Positions 30,665 through 42,077 of a stretch of DNA of 56,883 nt are shown piece by piece. Position 1 is the first letter of the stretch, and each line of letters starts with the position of its first letter. This DNA comes from Cyclobacteriaceae bacterium (GTDB lineage: Bacteria; Bacteroidota; Bacteroidia; Cytophagales; Cyclobacteriaceae). The position numbers and the translations under genes were made by a program. Under the pieces are notes generated by a model, which saw only the letters and a program-made list of their open reading frames with translations, searched no databases and was not told where the DNA came from. The stretch covers positions 1 to 56,883 of the forward strand of contig WFNR01000051.1 of the NCBI GenBank assembly GCA_015488485.1, given 5' to 3'.

Positions 30665-31051
30665 TTACTTCTCGGTTTCTTGGTTATCAGCCGCTTCACC
30701 GGCCACAGGATTCAGGCTGTCGATCACGATGGTAACGTGATTAGACCTTTTGCGAATACGGTGGGCACGCCCCTGCGGTGCCGGACGCAAACGCTTCAGC
30801 ATCCTGCCGCTGTCAACGGTTATTGATTTGATATATAAATCAGCCTCTTCGATTTTGGCATCTTCATTGGCCTGCTGCCAGTTGGCAATAGCGCTCAAGA
30901 GCAGCTTCTCCAGCTTGGCTGCCCCTACCTTGGGCTCGAACTTAAGTATGCTCAGGGCATTGGTTACGCGCTCGCCTCTTATCAGGTCGGCCACCAGGCG
31001 CATCTTGCGTGGTGAGGTAGGTACGTTTTTCAGTTTAGCAACAGCTTCCAT
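30665..31051 (-). CDS. rplV: Ribosomal protein L22
   Basis: L22 (128 residues) lines the exit tunnel with a long beta hairpin. Seen are [19 protein letters not shown] and [20 protein letters not shown], the hairpin tip region. A short acidic tail ([10 protein letters not shown]) follows the usual end. It lies 2 bases after rpsS. Confidence 0.98.
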   Translation of the reverse strand: MEAVAKLKNVPTSPRKMRLVADLIRGERVTNALSILKFEPKVGAAKLEKLLLSAIANWQQANEDAKIEEADLYIKSITVDSGRMLKRLRPAPQGRAHRIRKRSNHVTIVIDSLNPVAGEAADNQETEK

Positions 31052-31053
31052 AA

Positions 31054-31332
31054 TTATCTTCTGCCTTTATCTTTTTTAGAAACATGGCCCCGGTAGGTAC
31101 GGGTAGGGGCAAATTCACCCAGCTTATGCCCTACCATATTCTCGGTAACATATACCGGAATAAACTTGTTGCCATTGTGCACGGCAAAGGTGTGTCCTAC
31201 AAAATCCGGGGAGATCATCGACCTGCGCGACCAGGTTTTGATCACCGACTTCTTGCCGGACTGATTCATGGCTTCGATTTTTTTCTCCAGCCTGAAATCT
31301 ATATAAGGTCCTTTTTTAAGTGATCTTGCCAT
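31054..31332 (-). CDS. rpsS: Ribosomal protein S19
   Basis: S19 (92 residues) is in the small-subunit head with S13. It starts [20 protein letters not shown] and has [22 protein letters not shown] and [14 protein letters not shown]. Its ATG overlaps the rplB stop by one base (TAATG). Confidence 0.98.
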   Translation of the reverse strand: MARSLKKGPYIDFRLEKKIEAMNQSGKKSVIKTWSRRSMISPDFVGHTFAVHNGNKFIPVYVTENMVGHKLGEFAPTRTYRGHVSKKDKGRR

Positions 31333-32156
31333 TATTTCTTCCTCTTACTAATTATCAACTTATCGGAATATTTCTTCTTGGGCCTGGTTTTAAAGCCTTT
31401 GGCATAGATGCCGTTGCGTGAGCGCGGGTGCCCACCGGAGGCGCGGCCTTCTCCACCACCCATAGGGTGATCTACCGGGTTCATGGCTACACCCCGAACA
31501 CGCGGCCTGCGTCCCAGCCACCTGTTGCGGCCGGCCTTACCCAAGCGTACATTCATGTGGTCGGAGTTGCCCACCGCACCAATGGTAGCCATACAGGTGG
31601 TCAGCACCATGCGCATTTCGCCCGATGGCAACTTAAGGGTGGCATACTTGCCCTCACGGGCCAGCAACTGGGCATACGAACCGGCACTGCGAGCCATAGC
31701 CGCCCCCTTGCCGGGCTTGAGCTCGATGTTATGCACTATAGTACCCAGTGGAATATCGCTGAGATAAAGGGTATTGCCCACTTCAGGGGCTACGCCCTTA
31801 CCGGAGTTCACCGTTTGGCCTACCTGCAGGCCTTCCGGGGCAATGATATAGCGCTTTTCGCCATCAGCATAATACAGCAAGGCTACCCTGGCTGAGCGTG
31901 ACGGATCGTACTCGATACTCTTAACCGTGGCCGGCACACCAAACTTATCGCGCTTGAAGTCCACATTACGGGCTTTGCGCTTGTGGCCACCGCCAATATT
32001 ACGCACGGTCATTTTACCGCTGTTGTTGCGGCCACCCGACTTCTTCAGTGTTTTGAGCAACGACTTCTCCGGCTTTGATTTGGTGATTTCATCAAAGGCG
32101 GGTGCCACCCTGAAACGGGTGCCTGGCGTTATCGGTTTTAATTTCTTTACTGCCAT
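31332..32156 (-). CDS. rplB: Ribosomal protein L2
   Basis: L2 (274 residues) is a core protein near the peptidyl transferase centre. It contains [19 protein letters not shown] and [19 protein letters not shown], including the conserved His in NPVDHP, and ends [20 protein letters not shown]. It starts 14 bases after rplW. Confidence 0.99.
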   Translation of the reverse strand: MAVKKLKPITPGTRFRVAPAFDEITKSKPEKSLLKTLKKSGGRNNSGKMTVRNIGGGHKRKARNVDFKRDKFGVPATVKSIEYDPSRSARVALLYYADGEKRYIIAPEGLQVGQTVNSGKGVAPEVGNTLYLSDIPLGTIVHNIELKPGKGAAMARSAGSYAQLLAREGKYATLKLPSGEMRMVLTTCMATIGAVGNSDHMNVRLGKAGRNRWLGRRPRVRGVAMNPVDHPMGGGEGRASGGHPRSRNGIYAKGFKTRPKKKYSDKLIISKRKK

Positions 32157-32170
32157 TGTCTTTTCCTGTT

Positions 32171-32458
32171 TTATATGCCGCTATAGAAATCAATCACATC
32201 ACCCTCGGCAACCGTAACGATGGCCTTTTTATAACTGGGTGTGCGGCCGCTTATCACACGTGATTTGGTGTACCTGGCTTTGGTCTTGCCCGGGTAGCGC
32301 ATGGTGTTTACGCTCTCTACCGTAACGCCATACATTTTTTCTACCTCTTGCTTGATCTGAATCTTGTTGGCACGCTTATCTACAATAAAGCCGTACTTAC
32401 CCGATTCATTCAGGGCAGACACCTTTTCGGTAATCAAGGGTTTTATCAGTACACTCAT
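32171..32458 (-). CDS. rplW: Ribosomal protein L23
   Basis: L23 (95 residues) docks trigger factor and SRP at the exit. It has [40 protein letters not shown] and a basic loop ([20 protein letters not shown]). The start overlaps the rplD end by four bases (ATGA), so the two are coupled. Confidence 0.97.
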   Translation of the reverse strand: MSVLIKPLITEKVSALNESGKYGFIVDKRANKIQIKQEVEKMYGVTVESVNTMRYPGKTKARYTKSRVISGRTPSYKKAIVTVAEGDVIDFYSGI

Positions 32459-33087
32459 TTTTTCAACAAGTTTTGTTCGATCTTCTCTACCGAGCTCTCT
32501 ACCAATACCAGGGTATCGGCATGCAACACATCATAGGTATTTAGGGTGTCGGCAGTGGTTATCTTGGTGTTCTTGATATTGCGTCCCGACAAAATCACAT
32601 TGCGATCCGATTGCGGCAACACAAACAAAGTCTTTTTATCAACCAGCTTCAGGTTATTGAGCATGGCTATGTAGTCTTTGGTACGGGGTGCTTCAAAGGT
32701 AAAATCTTCCAGTACGGCTATGGCCTTCTCCTGGGCTTTGTAGCTCAGGGCCGATTTGCGTGCCAGGGCTTTTACCTTTTTGTTGAGCTTGAAAGAATAG
32801 CTGCGCGGCTTGGGGCCAAATACACGGCCGCCACCTCTGAATAAAGGTGACTTAATGCTGCCGGCCCGGGCCGTACCGGTACCTTTCTGGCGCTTGATCT
32901 TACGGGTAGAGCCCCTTACCTCGGAGCGTTCCTTGGCTTTATGAGTACCCTGCCGCTGATTAGCCAGATATTGTTTAACATCCAGATATATGGCATGGTC
33001 GTTGGGCTCAATACCAAAGATTTCCTTTGACAACTTCACCTTGCGACCGGTATCTTCTCCGTTGTTTTTTACTACTGCAACGTTCAT
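32455..33087 (-). CDS. rplD: Ribosomal protein L4
   Basis: L4 (210 residues) has an extended loop in the tunnel, [20 protein letters not shown] and [12 protein letters not shown], and a globular domain ending in [18 protein letters not shown]. In E. coli L4 represses the S10 operon; whether it does here is unknown. It starts 4 bases after rplC. Confidence 0.98.
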   Translation of the reverse strand: MNVAVVKNNGEDTGRKVKLSKEIFGIEPNDHAIYLDVKQYLANQRQGTHKAKERSEVRGSTRKIKRQKGTGTARAGSIKSPLFRGGGRVFGPKPRSYSFKLNKKVKALARKSALSYKAQEKAIAVLEDFTFEAPRTKDYIAMLNNLKLVDKKTLFVLPQSDRNVILSGRNIKNTKITTADTLNTYDVLHADTLVLVESSVEKIEQNLLKK

Positions 33088-33091
33088 CTTC

Positions 33092-33724
33092 CTATTTCTC
33101 TAAAATGACAGTCGAATTCTTGGCTCCCGGCACCGCACCTGAAACTACAATCAGGTTTTTTTCAGGAATCACTTTAAGCACCTGCAGGTTCAGCACCTTT
33201 ACACGATTGCCACCCATACGGCCGGCCATACGCATGCCTTTGAATACCCTTGACGGGTACGAAGCACCACCGATAGATCCCGGAGCGCGCTCGCGGTTGT
33301 GCTGACCATGCGTACGCTGGCCTACACCACCGAAACCATGGCGCTTAACCACACCCTGAAAACCTTTACCTTTGGAAGTGCCCACCACGTCCACAAAATC
33401 ACCTTCGGCAAACACATCGCCCACCTTGATCTCCTGACCCAACTCAACACCACCTTCAAACTCTACCTTGAAATCCCTGAACTCCACTACTTCTTTTTTG
33501 GGCGTAGTGCCGGCCTTGGCAAAATGGCCCTGGAGTGGCTTGGGAGTGTTTTTCTCCTTGCGTTCACCATAGGCCAGTTGTACGGCAGAGTAGCCATCGG
33601 TTTCCGGGCTTTTTACTTGTGTAACCACACAAGGACCAGCCTCTATCACTGTGCATGCAACGTTACGTCCATCGGCACTGTAGATGCTAGTCATTCCGAT
33701 TTTTCTTCCTATTATACCAGACAT
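33092..33724 (-). CDS. rplC: Ribosomal protein L3
   Basis: L3 (210 residues) starts [20 protein letters not shown] and has the tip near the catalytic centre, [20 protein letters not shown], followed by [18 protein letters not shown]. It is the first gene of its unit: 178 bases with a terminator and a promoter separate it from rpsJ, unlike E. coli where rpsJ leads. Confidence 0.98.
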   Translation of the reverse strand: MSGIIGRKIGMTSIYSADGRNVACTVIEAGPCVVTQVKSPETDGYSAVQLAYGERKEKNTPKPLQGHFAKAGTTPKKEVVEFRDFKVEFEGGVELGQEIKVGDVFAEGDFVDVVGTSKGKGFQGVVKRHGFGGVGQRTHGQHNRERAPGSIGGASYPSRVFKGMRMAGRMGGNRVKVLNLQVLKVIPEKNLIVVSGAVPGAKNSTVILEK

Positions 33725-33764
33725 TTTATCTCTCTATACCTGTTCGGTTATTCTATATTTCAGG

Positions 33765-33781
33765 CCCTTCTCTCAAAAGGG
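33765..33781 (-). promoter_or_regulatory. Leader hairpin upstream of rplC
   Basis: CCCTT-TTGAGAG-AAGGG on the minus strand is a 5-bp stem with a 7-base loop beginning in the GC-rich segment after the -7 box. It resembles the hairpins at the same place in the rpsH and tRNA-Trp leaders. There is no T-run, so it is not a terminator. Confidence 0.4.
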
Positions 33782-33785
33782 ACTG

Positions 33786-33816
33786 CAAAGATAGCAATTT
33801 TATCACACAAGCCAAG
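33786..33816 (-). promoter_or_regulatory. Predicted promoter of the rplC-rpsN unit
   Basis: TATCTTTG (33793-33786) with CTTG (33816-33813) 19 bases upstream, followed by CAGTCCC. The RNA would start near 33778, about 54 bases before rplC. Confidence 0.8.
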
Positions 33817-33850
33817 CAGCGAGGAATTATATTTCCCTCCATGCTTTGAC

Positions 33851-33880
33851 AAAAAAAAGAACCAATAAAAATTGGTTCTT
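33851..33880 (-). terminator. Rho-independent terminator after rpsJ
   Basis: AAGAACCAAT-TTTT-ATTGGTTCTT on the minus strand is a perfect 10-bp stem with a 4-base loop, followed by eight T. It lies 22 bases past the rpsJ stop and closes the rpsL-rpsG-fusA-rpsJ unit. Confidence 0.92.
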
Positions 33881-33902
33881 CGGACACAAGCCGGTAATAT
33901 GC

Positions 33903-34208
33903 TTATACCTTAATCTCTACATCAACCCCACTCGGCAACTCGATTTTCATGAGGGCATCAACTGTCTTGGAACTGGTGGAAAAAATATCCAGCAGCCGCT
34001 TATAAGTACACAGTTGAAACTGCTCACGCGATTTCTTGTTGACGTGTGGCGAGCGCAATACGGTAAACTTCTCCTTTACGGTAGGCAAAGGAATGGGGCC
34101 GCTTACAATAGCACCGGTAGCTTTTACCGCGCGCACAATCTTCTCGGCTGATTTATCGACCAGGTTATAATCGTATGACTTCAGCTTTATTCTTATTTTT
34201 TGATTCAT
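33903..34208 (-). CDS. rpsJ: Ribosomal protein S10 (NusE)
   Basis: S10 (101 residues) is a small-subunit protein that also binds NusB/NusG in antitermination. It has [40 protein letters not shown] and [14 protein letters not shown]. It is 10 bases after fusA and followed by a terminator, so it belongs to the str-like unit. Confidence 0.98.
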   Translation of the reverse strand: MNQKIRIKLKSYDYNLVDKSAEKIVRAVKATGAIVSGPIPLPTVKEKFTVLRSPHVNKKSREQFQLCTYKRLLDIFSTSSKTVDALMKIELPSGVDVEIKV

Positions 34209-34218
34209 AACTTCCTGG

Positions 34219-36345
34219 TTATGCAGTTACTCCTTTTATTTCTTCAATTATTTTATCGGCCAGATGCTTGGGCACCGGATCGTAGTGCGAAAAGGTAAGG
34301 GTAGCCGAAGCACGCCCTGAGGTAATGGTGCGCAGATCGGTTACATACCCAAAAAGCTCGGCCAGCGGCACATCGGCTTTCAGCACCTGGGCGCCACCTT
34401 TGGTATCCATCCCTTTCATGATACCCCTGCGCTTGTTCAGGTCGCTGTTTACAGGGCCGGTATATTCTTCCGGTGTTACCACCTCTACCGACATAATCGG
34501 CTCCAGCAAGATCGGGTTGGCCTTTTTGGCTGCTTCCTTGAAGCCCAGGCGGGCGGCCATCTCGAACGACAGCGAGTCGGAATCGACATCGTGGAACGAA
34601 CCGTGGAACAACCTTACATAGAGGGAATCCATCGGGAAGCCGGCCAGCGGGCCATTATTCATGGCACTTTCAAAACCTTTTTCAATAGCCGGGATAAACT
34701 CCTTGGGAATGACACCACCGACAATCTGGTTGTCGAACAGCAAGCCTTGCTTGCCGTCTTCACGCGGCCCCAGCTCAAACACGATGTCGGCAAATTTACC
34801 TCTACCACCGGTTTGTTTCTTATACACCTCTTTGTGCTCTACGTTGGTGGTAACCGCCTCTTTATAGGCTACCTGCGGAGCACCCTGGTTGATCTCGACC
34901 TTGAATTCGCGCTTCAGTCGGTCAATGATAATCTCCAGGTGCAGTTCGCCCATACCACGCAAAATGGTCTGACCGGTCTCTTCATCGGTATGTACACGCA
35001 AGGTGGGGTCTTCTTCCACCAGCTTGGCAATGGCCATACCCAGTTTATCCACATCGGCCTGGGTCTTGGGCTCTATAGCATAGCCGATTACCGGCTCGGG
35101 GAATGACATAGACTCCAGTACCAGCTTGTGCTTTTCGTTGGTAAGCGTATCACCGGTCTTGATATCTTTAAAACCTACACCTGCCGCAATATCACCCGCT
35201 TCTACCACATCTATCGGGTTCTGCTTGTTGGAGTGCATCTGCATCAGGCGGGAGATACGCTCGCGCTTGTTGGTGCGGTTGTTATATACGTACGAGCCTG
35301 CCTCGAGCTTACCGGAATATACCCGGAAGAAGCACAAGCGACCTACAAACGGGTCGGTGGCAATTTTAAAGGCCAGGGCGGCAAACGGTTCTTTTACATC
35401 AGGCTTGCGAATTTCAGTTTCGCCCGTATCGGGGTTTACACCCTCTACCGGAGGCAGATCGAGCGGAGACGGTAGATAGGCAGCTACAGCATCAAGTAAA
35501 GCCTGTACGCCTTTGTTTTTAAAGGCCGAGCCACACAGCACCGGAGAGAACGACATATCTATCACTGCCGAGCGGATAGCCGCTTTCATTTCATCTTCGG
35601 TAATGCTGTCGGGGTCTTCAAAGAATTTCTCCAAAAGATGATCGTCATATTCAGCCACTGATTCGATAAGCTGCTGACGCCACTCCTCCACCGTGTCGGC
35701 TATATCTTCGGGTATGTCTACATATTTATAGGTCATACCCTTGTCTTCTTCGTTCCAGATGATGGCTTTATTGGTGATCAGGTCAACCACGCCTTTGAAA
35801 TCATCTTCGGCACCGATAGGTATCTGCAAGGGCACCGGCTTGGCACCCAATTTGTCTTTTATTTCTTCTACGGCATTGAAGAAGTCGGCACCAGCCCTAT
35901 CCATTTTATTGATAAAACAGATACGCGGCACCTTATACTTATCGGCCTGGCGCCACACGGTCTCAGACTGCGGCTCCACACCCGAAACGGCACAAAACAG
36001 CGCTACCGCGCCATCGAGTACTCGCAACGAGCGCTCTACCTCTACGGTAAAGTCAACGTGGCCGGGGGTATCAATAATGTTAATAATGTATTCCTTGGTC
36101 TCAGGTGTTGCCTGGCCTTGTTCGGTAGGGTATTTCCATGAAGTGGTAGTAGCAGCCGAAGTAATGGTAATGCCACGCTCCTGCTCCTGCTCCATCCAGT
36201 CCATGGTGGCAGCCCCATCGTGTACTTCACCTATTTTATGGCTCAGCCCGGTATAATACAAAATACGCTCGGTAGTGGTGGTTTTACCGGCATCGATATG
36301 GGCCATAATGCCAATGTTTCTTAAAAATTTAAGATCTTTTGCCAT
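34219..36345 (-). CDS. fusA: Elongation factor G
   Basis: EF-G (708 residues) drives ribosome translocation with GTP. The G domain shows [19 protein letters not shown], the switch region [18 protein letters not shown] and [10 protein letters not shown]. Domain IV carries [20 protein letters not shown] and the C-terminal domain [17 protein letters not shown]. Length and motifs are those of canonical EF-G rather than the tetracycline-protection or RF3 relatives. It lies between rpsG (2 bases) and rpsJ (10 bases). Confidence 0.98.
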   Translation of the reverse strand: MAKDLKFLRNIGIMAHIDAGKTTTTERILYYTGLSHKIGEVHDGAATMDWMEQEQERGITITSAATTTSWKYPTEQGQATPETKEYIINIIDTPGHVDFTVEVERSLRVLDGAVALFCAVSGVEPQSETVWRQADKYKVPRICFINKMDRAGADFFNAVEEIKDKLGAKPVPLQIPIGAEDDFKGVVDLITNKAIIWNEEDKGMTYKYVDIPEDIADTVEEWRQQLIESVAEYDDHLLEKFFEDPDSITEDEMKAAIRSAVIDMSFSPVLCGSAFKNKGVQALLDAVAAYLPSPLDLPPVEGVNPDTGETEIRKPDVKEPFAALAFKIATDPFVGRLCFFRVYSGKLEAGSYVYNNRTNKRERISRLMQMHSNKQNPIDVVEAGDIAAGVGFKDIKTGDTLTNEKHKLVLESMSFPEPVIGYAIEPKTQADVDKLGMAIAKLVEEDPTLRVHTDEETGQTILRGMGELHLEIIIDRLKREFKVEINQGAPQVAYKEAVTTNVEHKEVYKKQTGGRGKFADIVFELGPREDGKQGLLFDNQIVGGVIPKEFIPAIEKGFESAMNNGPLAGFPMDSLYVRLFHGSFHDVDSDSLSFEMAARLGFKEAAKKANPILLEPIMSVEVVTPEEYTGPVNSDLNKRRGIMKGMDTKGGAQVLKADVPLAELFGYVTDLRTITSGRASATLTFSHYDPVPKHLADKIIEEIKGVTA

Positions 36346-36347
36346 AA

Positions 36348-36815
36348 TTAAAATCTGAAATGTGAGAAGGCCTTATTCGCCTCGGCCATCCTGTGTGTAT
36401 CATCTTTTTTCTTTACTGCTGCACCTTCACCTTTGGAAGCGGCTATGATTTCTCCGGCCAGTCGTTCGGTCATGGTTTTTTCGCCACGCTTGCGGGCAAA
36501 ACCGATCATCCATTTTATGCCCAGCGAAATCTTGCGCTCAGGCCGTACCTCCAGCGGCACCTGAAAGGTAGCCCCCCCTACCCTGCGGCTTTTTACTTCC
36601 AGAGAAGGCATGATGTTATTCAAACCTTTCTTCCAAATTTCCAGTCCATTCTCACCTGTTCGTTTTTCTACCAGCTCCAGGGCATCGTAGAAAATAGAAT
36701 AGGCAATACTCTTCTTGCCATCGATCATCAGGTTGTTAACGAAGCGCGTTACCAGCGGGTCGTTAAACTTCGGATCGGGAAGAATATACCGTTTTTTAGG
36801 TTTAGCTTTTCTCAT
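36348..36815 (-). CDS. rpsG: Ribosomal protein S7
   Basis: S7 (155 residues) organises the small-subunit head. It has [60 protein letters not shown] and [20 protein letters not shown]. It is 23 bases after rpsL and 2 before fusA. Confidence 0.98.
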   Translation of the reverse strand: MRKAKPKKRYILPDPKFNDPLVTRFVNNLMIDGKKSIAYSIFYDALELVEKRTGENGLEIWKKGLNNIMPSLEVKSRRVGGATFQVPLEVRPERKISLGIKWMIGFARKRGEKTMTERLAGEIIAASKGEGAAVKKKDDTHRMAEANKAFSHFRF

Positions 36816-36838
36816 TGAATATTTTGCTTAAAAATGAA

Positions 36839-37213
36839 TTATTTTTTGGGTCGCTTGGCACCGTACTTCGAACGCCTTTGGGTACGATCGCTCACTCCTG
36901 CCGTATCCAGGGCACCGCGGATGATGTGATAACGTACACCGGGCAGGTCTTTTACCCTACCACCCCTGATCAGCACAATGGAGTGCTCCTGCAGGTTGTG
37001 GCCCTCACCGGGTATGTAGGCGTTTACCTCCTTGCCATTGGTCAGGCGCACACGGGCCACCTTACGCATGGCCGAGTTAGGCTTTTTAGGAGTGGTGGTA
37101 TATACCCTGGTACATACCCCCCTGCGCTGCGGACAAGCATCCAAAGCAGGCGCTTTCGACTTGGAAGTCAGTTTCTTTCTACCCTTTCTTACTAATTGTT
37201 GAATAGTAGGCAT
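36839..37213 (-). CDS. rpsL: Ribosomal protein S12
   Basis: S12 (124 residues) monitors decoding. [40 protein letters not shown] and [16 protein letters not shown] are present; the lysines at which streptomycin-resistance substitutions occur are unchanged (KKPNS and GRVKDLPG). It heads the rpsL-rpsG-fusA-rpsJ unit behind a strong promoter. Confidence 0.98.
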   Translation of the reverse strand: MPTIQQLVRKGRKKLTSKSKAPALDACPQRRGVCTRVYTTTPKKPNSAMRKVARVRLTNGKEVNAYIPGEGHNLQEHSIVLIRGGRVKDLPGVRYHIIRGALDTAGVSDRTQRRSKYGAKRPKK

Positions 37214-37261
37214 CTAATCTTTATTTTATTTACATATAATACCCTTGCAATTTTGGGACTG

Positions 37262-37293
37262 CAAAGATAGACAATTGAAAATAAGGATACAAA
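37262..37293 (-). promoter_or_regulatory. Predicted promoter of the rpsL-rpsJ unit
   Basis: TATCTTTG (37269-37262) with TTTG (37293-37290) 20 bases upstream, followed by CAGTCCCAAAATT. The RNA would start near 37255, about 42 bases before the rpsL ATG. Confidence 0.8.
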
Positions 37294-37340
37294 AGTTATT
37301 CTAAACTTTTTGGCCCTGCCATACCCTTGATTTCAGTTAC

Positions 37341-37388
37341 CAAAAACAAAAGAGGTGCATCCTGTATTACGAAGATACACCTCTTTGT
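37341..37388 (-). terminator. Rho-independent terminator after the DUF3467 gene
   Basis: AAAGAGGTGTAT and ATGCACCTCTTTT pair around an interior stretch of about 17 bases (one mismatch), forming an 11-12 bp stem. It is followed on the minus strand by TTTTGTTTTTGG. It lies just after the DUF3467 stop and closes the tRNA-Trp to rpoC unit. Confidence 0.8.
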
Positions 37389-37410
37389 CAGGTTGTCATC
37401 CTAACTACCA

Positions 37411-37734
37411 TCAGGCTTCGCCCACGGTACCGCCAAAATTCATCGGAAAATTGGGGGTACCATCGGTTTGTTTGATGGGCCCATGCACCGCCTCATACTT
37501 ATTAATGTTATCATTAAGAGCATGCAACAGGCGCTTGGCATGTTCGGGGGTAATCACCACCCTGGCCTTTACTTTGGCTTTGGGCACCCCCGGCATCAAC
37601 CTGATAAAATCGATCACAAACTCACTGTTGGAGTGGGCAATCATGGCCAGGTTGGCATACTGGCCTTCGGCCACTTCTTCCGACAGTTCAATATTTATCT
37701 GGTTGGGCTGGGGAGCCTCATCTTGCTTAGCCAT
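37411..37734 (-). CDS. DUF3467 protein, 107 residues
   Basis: The sequence, with QINIELSEEVAEGQYANLAM, HSNSEFVIDFIRLMPG and ARVVITPEHAKRLLHALNDN, matches the DUF3467 family that follows rpoC in many Bacteroidota. It has no signal or membrane segment. Function is unknown; constant co-location with rpoC suggests a role tied to transcription or to polymerase assembly (inference). It starts 2 bases after the rpoC stop. Confidence 0.9.
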   Translation of the reverse strand: MAKQDEAPQPNQINIELSEEVAEGQYANLAMIAHSNSEFVIDFIRLMPGVPKAKVKARVVITPEHAKRLLHALNDNINKYEAVHGPIKQTDGTPNFPMNFGGTVGEA

Positions 37735-37736
37735 AG

Positions 37737-40700
37737 CTATTCGGTTTTAACTTCCTGGCCTTCTTCCTCCTGCTCTTCACCGGCATTCAGCACCGCCTCA
37801 TACTCTTCCTTATTGGCTACAATAAGGTTGTCGAAATGGCGCTGTCCGGTACCGGCCGGAATCAGATGACCGACAATTACATTTTCTTTCAGCCCTTTCA
37901 GGTGGTCGCGCTTGCCGCGGATAGAGGCCTCGCTCAGCACCTTGGTGGTTTCCTGGAATGAAGCGGCCGAAATAAAGCTTTCGGTACCCAGCGAGGCAGC
38001 GGTAATACCCTGCAACACCGGCTTGGAAACGGCCGGTTGGGCCGGCTTGGCTTCTACCAGCTTCATATCTTTGCGCTTCAGTATTGAGTTTTCGTCACGC
38101 AACTGGCGGGCATCGATAATCTGGCCCGGCTTCAGGTTCTCCGAATCACCGGCATCGGTTACTACCAGTTTATCGAGAATCTTGTCGTTTTCTTCACGGA
38201 AAACAAACCTGTCTACCAATTGGTTGGGCAGGAAGTTGGTATCCCCGGCCTCAATTACCAATACCTTGAGCATCATCTGGCGCACGATTGACTCGATATG
38301 CTTGTCGTTAATCTTCACACCTTGCAGACGGTATACCTCCTGGATTTCATCTACCAGGTACTCCTGCACGGCAGTAGGGCCTTTGATAGCCAGGATGTCG
38401 GCCGGGGTAATGGCCCCATCCGACAGCGGAGTACCGGCCCGCACAAAGTCGTTGTCCTGTACCAGGATGTGCTTGGAGAGCGACACCAGGTAGCGTCTTT
38501 TCACGCCATCTTTCGATTCGATAAAGATCTCACGATTACCGCGCTTGATACCGCCATAGGTTACCACCCCGTCAATCTCACTTACCACTGCCGGGTTGGA
38601 AGGGTTGCGGGCTTCGAAAAGTTCGGTAACCCTGGGCAGACCACCGGTGATATCGCGAGATTTACCCATGGTACGCGGTATCTTGGCCAGCACCTGGCCG
38701 GCCTTGATCTTATCGCCATCTTCTACCGCCAGGTGGGCGCCCACCGGCATGTTGTAGGCCTTCTCTTTGCCTTTGCCCACTACAATTACGGCCGGATTCT
38801 TAGTTTTATCCTTGGTATCGATAATCACCTTCTCACGGTGTCCGGTTTGCTCATCCGACTCTTCTTTGTAGGTAACATTCTCAATGATAGAGTCAAAAGC
38901 AATCTTACCATCAAACTCCGACAGGATAACGGCATTATAAGGATCCCAGTGGCAAAGCTGGTCGCCTTTTTTCACCTTGTCGCCTTCTTTTACATTCATA
39001 AAGGCGCCATACGGTACGTGATTGGTTACCAGTACATTTTTGGTTTTCGGGTCTACAATTTTGATTTCGCCCGAGCGGCCCATCACCACGCGCTGTTTTT
39101 CGCCTTCACGGTCAACCGTATCTACCACCCGTACATCTTCGAACTCGATTACCCCATCAAATTTGGCATTGATACGTGCTTCCACAGCAATGTTGGAAGC
39201 GGTACCTCCTACGTGGAAAGTACGCAGGGTAAGCTGGGTGCCGGGCTCACCGATCGACTGGGCCGCAATCACCCCAACCGCTTCACCTACCGACACCATT
39301 TTGCCGGTAGCCAGGTTGCGGCCGTAGCATTTGGCACAACCACCGCGCTTGGTTTCGCAAGTCAGCATAGAGCGTATTTCCACTTCCTCAATGCTGGTCT
39401 CGTCAATGCGCTGGGCAATCTCCTCGGTAATTTCATCACCCGACTGGCAAATGAGTTCATTGGTAAGCGGATCGTAAATATCATGTACACTCACACGACC
39501 CAGTATACGCTCGGAGAGCGGCTCGACAATATCCTCATTATCTTTCAGCGGACGTACAACTATACCACGCAGGGTGCCGCAGTCTTCTTCGTTGATAACC
39601 AGGTCTTGCGCTACATCCACCAACCTGCGGGTCAGATAGCCGGCATCGGCAGTTTTCAAAGCCGTGTCGGCCAACCCTTTACGGGCACCGTGGGTAGAGA
39701 TAAAATATTCGATTACATCCAGTCCTTCCTTAAAGTTGGAAAGAATCGGGTTTTCGATAATCGAACCTACCGAACCGGCAATATTTTTCTGCGGCTTGGC
39801 CATCAGTCCACGCATACCCCCCAACTGCCTGATTTGCTCTCGCGAGCCACGGGCCCCGGAGTGCATCATCATATAAATGGAATTGAAGCCCTGCTGGTCT
39901 TCTTCCAGTTGTTTCATCAGGGTGGCCGTGAGCTGCGAGTTGATGCGTGTCCAAATATCGATAACCTGATTGTAACGCTCGTTGTCGGTGATCAGACCCA
40001 TGTAGTAGTTTTGCCATACGGCATCTACTTCCTCCTTGGCTTTGGCGACCAACTCTTCTTTTTCCTTGGGCACTTTCACATCATCCAGCCCCATAGACAG
40101 ACCACCTTTGTATGCAGCCTGGAAACCGAGGTCTTTGATGTCGTCCAGGAAAAGAGCGGTACGTGCCATGCCGGAGATCTTCAGCACTTTGGCGATCACC
40201 TTTTGCAGTTCTTTTTTGGTAAGCAGGGCGTTGATAAAGCCTACTTCTTCCGGCACGTGCTGGTTAAAGAGTACACGACCAGCTACGGTTTCTATTACTT
40301 CCGGTTTCAGCTCACCGGTTTTATCGTCACGTACATTTACCCGTACTTTTATAAAGGCATTTTTGGAAATCACCCCTTCGTTCAAGGCTATAATTACCTC
40401 ATCAGGGCTATAGAACATCATGCCCTCTCCTTTTACGGGGTTTTCCTTAGTGCCTTTACGGCCTTTGGTTACATAATACAGCCCAAGTACCATATCCTGC
40501 GAGGGCACGGTAATAGGTGCTCCGTTGGCCGGGTTCAGGATGTTGTGCGATGACAGCATCAGCAGCGAGGCCTCCAGAATAGCCTCATGGCCCAAGGGCA
40601 CGTGCACGGCCATCTGGTCGCCATCGAAGTCGGCATTGAAGGCTGTACATACCAGCGGGTGCAATTGAATAGCCTTGCCCTCAATAAGCTTGGGCTGGAA

Positions 40701-42044
40701 AGCCTGAATACCCAGGCGGTGCAAGGTAGGAGCACGGTTTAGCAATACCGGGTGCCCCTTCAGCACGTTTTCCAGGATATCCCAGATAACCGGGTCCTTG
40801 CGATCAACAATCTTCTTGGCTGATTTTACCGTTTTTACAATACCGCGCTCAATCAACTTACGGATGATGAACGGCTTGAACAGTTCTGCAGCCATGTCTT
40901 TGGGCAGGCCACATTCGTGTAGTTTGAGCTCAGGGCCCACCACAATTACCGAACGGCCGGAATAGTCAACCCGCTTACCCAACAGATTCTGACGGAAGCG
41001 GCCCTGCTTTCCTTTGAGCATATCACTCAGCGACTTCAGGGCACGGTTGCCATCGGCCCGCACGGCATTTACTTTACGTGAGTTATCGAACAGTGAGTCA
41101 ACAGCCTCCTGCAGCATACGCTTTTCATTACGCAGGATTACCTCCGGAGCCTTGATGTCCATTAGTCGCTTGAGGCGGTTATTGCGGATGATAACCCTGC
41201 GGTACAGGTCGTTGAGGTCGGAGGTGGCAAAGCGCCCGCCATCAAGCGGTACCAGCGGCCGCAACTCGGGCGGAATTACCGGTACCATGCGTATCACCAT
41301 CCAGCTCGGGTCGTTCTGTACCCTGGTTTGGGCATCGCGGAAAGCCTCTATCACCTTCAGGCGCTTAAGGGCTTCGGCCTTGCGCTGCTGGCTGGTTTCG
41401 TTAGCCGCTTTATGGCGCAATTCATAAGACAAATCATCCAGGTTGATGCGCTTAAGCAACATTTCTACTGCTTCTGCCCCCATCTTGGCAATAAACTTAT
41501 TGGGGTCGTCATCTTCAAGCAGTTGGTTTTCGCGGGGCAGTTTATCCAGGATATCCAGGTATTCGTCTTCGGTGAGGAAGTCCATCTTGGAAATGCCATC
41601 TTCCTCTTTAATACCCGGCTGGATCACCACATAGCGCTCGTAGTAGATAATCTGGTCGAGCTTTTTGGTGGACAGGCCAAGCAGATAACCGATTTTATTG
41701 GGCAATGACTTGAAGTACCAGATATGCGCTACCGGCACCACCAGTTCGATGTGCCCCATGCGCTCCCTGCGTACTTTTTTCTCGGTTACCTCAACCCCAC
41801 AGCGATCACAGATAATGCCTTTGTAGCGGATACGCTTATACTTACCGCAATGGCATTCCCAGTCCTTTACCGGCCCGAAAATACGCTCGCAAAACAAGCC
41901 GCCCATCTCCGGCTTGTAGGTACGGTAGTTGATGGTTTCAGGCTGGGTTACTTCACCGTGTGACGACTCCAGGATGGACTCCGGAGAAGCCAGGCTGATG
42001 GTAACCGATGAGAAATCTAATTGCTTGCTTTTCTTGAATGACAT
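37737..42044 (-). CDS. rpoC: RNA polymerase beta-prime subunit
   Basis: Beta-prime (1435 residues) holds the catalytic Mg in [12 protein letters not shown]. Both zinc sites are complete: CHCG...CDRCG near residue 65, and [13 protein letters not shown] near residue 890. Other conserved pieces are [35 protein letters not shown], the bridge-helix region [18 protein letters not shown] and the trigger-loop region [19 protein letters not shown]. It starts 33 bases after rpoB and is followed by DUF3467. The long antisense open frames on the plus strand here are not genes. Confidence 0.99.
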   Translation of the reverse strand: MSFKKSKQLDFSSVTISLASPESILESSHGEVTQPETINYRTYKPEMGGLFCERIFGPVKDWECHCGKYKRIRYKGIICDRCGVEVTEKKVRRERMGHIELVVPVAHIWYFKSLPNKIGYLLGLSTKKLDQIIYYERYVVIQPGIKEEDGISKMDFLTEDEYLDILDKLPRENQLLEDDDPNKFIAKMGAEAVEMLLKRINLDDLSYELRHKAANETSQQRKAEALKRLKVIEAFRDAQTRVQNDPSWMVIRMVPVIPPELRPLVPLDGGRFATSDLNDLYRRVIIRNNRLKRLMDIKAPEVILRNEKRMLQEAVDSLFDNSRKVNAVRADGNRALKSLSDMLKGKQGRFRQNLLGKRVDYSGRSVIVVGPELKLHECGLPKDMAAELFKPFIIRKLIERGIVKTVKSAKKIVDRKDPVIWDILENVLKGHPVLLNRAPTLHRLGIQAFQPKLIEGKAIQLHPLVCTAFNADFDGDQMAVHVPLGHEAILEASLLMLSSHNILNPANGAPITVPSQDMVLGLYYVTKGRKGTKENPVKGEGMMFYSPDEVIIALNEGVISKNAFIKVRVNVRDDKTGELKPEVIETVAGRVLFNQHVPEEVGFINALLTKKELQKVIAKVLKISGMARTALFLDDIKDLGFQAAYKGGLSMGLDDVKVPKEKEELVAKAKEEVDAVWQNYYMGLITDNERYNQVIDIWTRINSQLTATLMKQLEEDQQGFNSIYMMMHSGARGSREQIRQLGGMRGLMAKPQKNIAGSVGSIIENPILSNFKEGLDVIEYFISTHGARKGLADTALKTADAGYLTRRLVDVAQDLVINEEDCGTLRGIVVRPLKDNEDIVEPLSERILGRVSVHDIYDPLTNELICQSGDEITEEIAQRIDETSIEEVEIRSMLTCETKRGGCAKCYGRNLATGKMVSVGEAVGVIAAQSIGEPGTQLTLRTFHVGGTASNIAVEARINAKFDGVIEFEDVRVVDTVDREGEKQRVVMGRSGEIKIVDPKTKNVLVTNHVPYGAFMNVKEGDKVKKGDQLCHWDPYNAVILSEFDGKIAFDSIIENVTYKEESDEQTGHREKVIIDTKDKTKNPAVIVVGKGKEKAYNMPVGAHLAVEDGDKIKAGQVLAKIPRTMGKSRDITGGLPRVTELFEARNPSNPAVVSEIDGVVTYGGIKRGNREIFIESKDGVKRRYLVSLSKHILVQDNDFVRAGTPLSDGAITPADILAIKGPTAVQEYLVDEIQEVYRLQGVKINDKHIESIVRQMMLKVLVIEAGDTNFLPNQLVDRFVFREENDKILDKLVVTDAGDSENLKPGQIIDARQLRDENSILKRKDMKLVEAKPAQPAVSKPVLQGITAASLGTESFISAASFQETTKVLSEASIRGKRDHLKGLKENVIVGHLIPAGTGQRHFDNLIVANKEEYEAVLNAGEEQEEEGQEVKTE

Positions 42045-42077
42045 ACTCTATATAATTAAATGAGCTTTTTCTGATTT

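Noticed and set aside
38298-40553. 751-codon open frame on the plus strand
   Set aside because: It lies wholly antisense to rpoC, whose every motif is intact. The composition (rich in His, Gly, Ile, Leu) is that of a reverse-frame shadow and it has no promoter.
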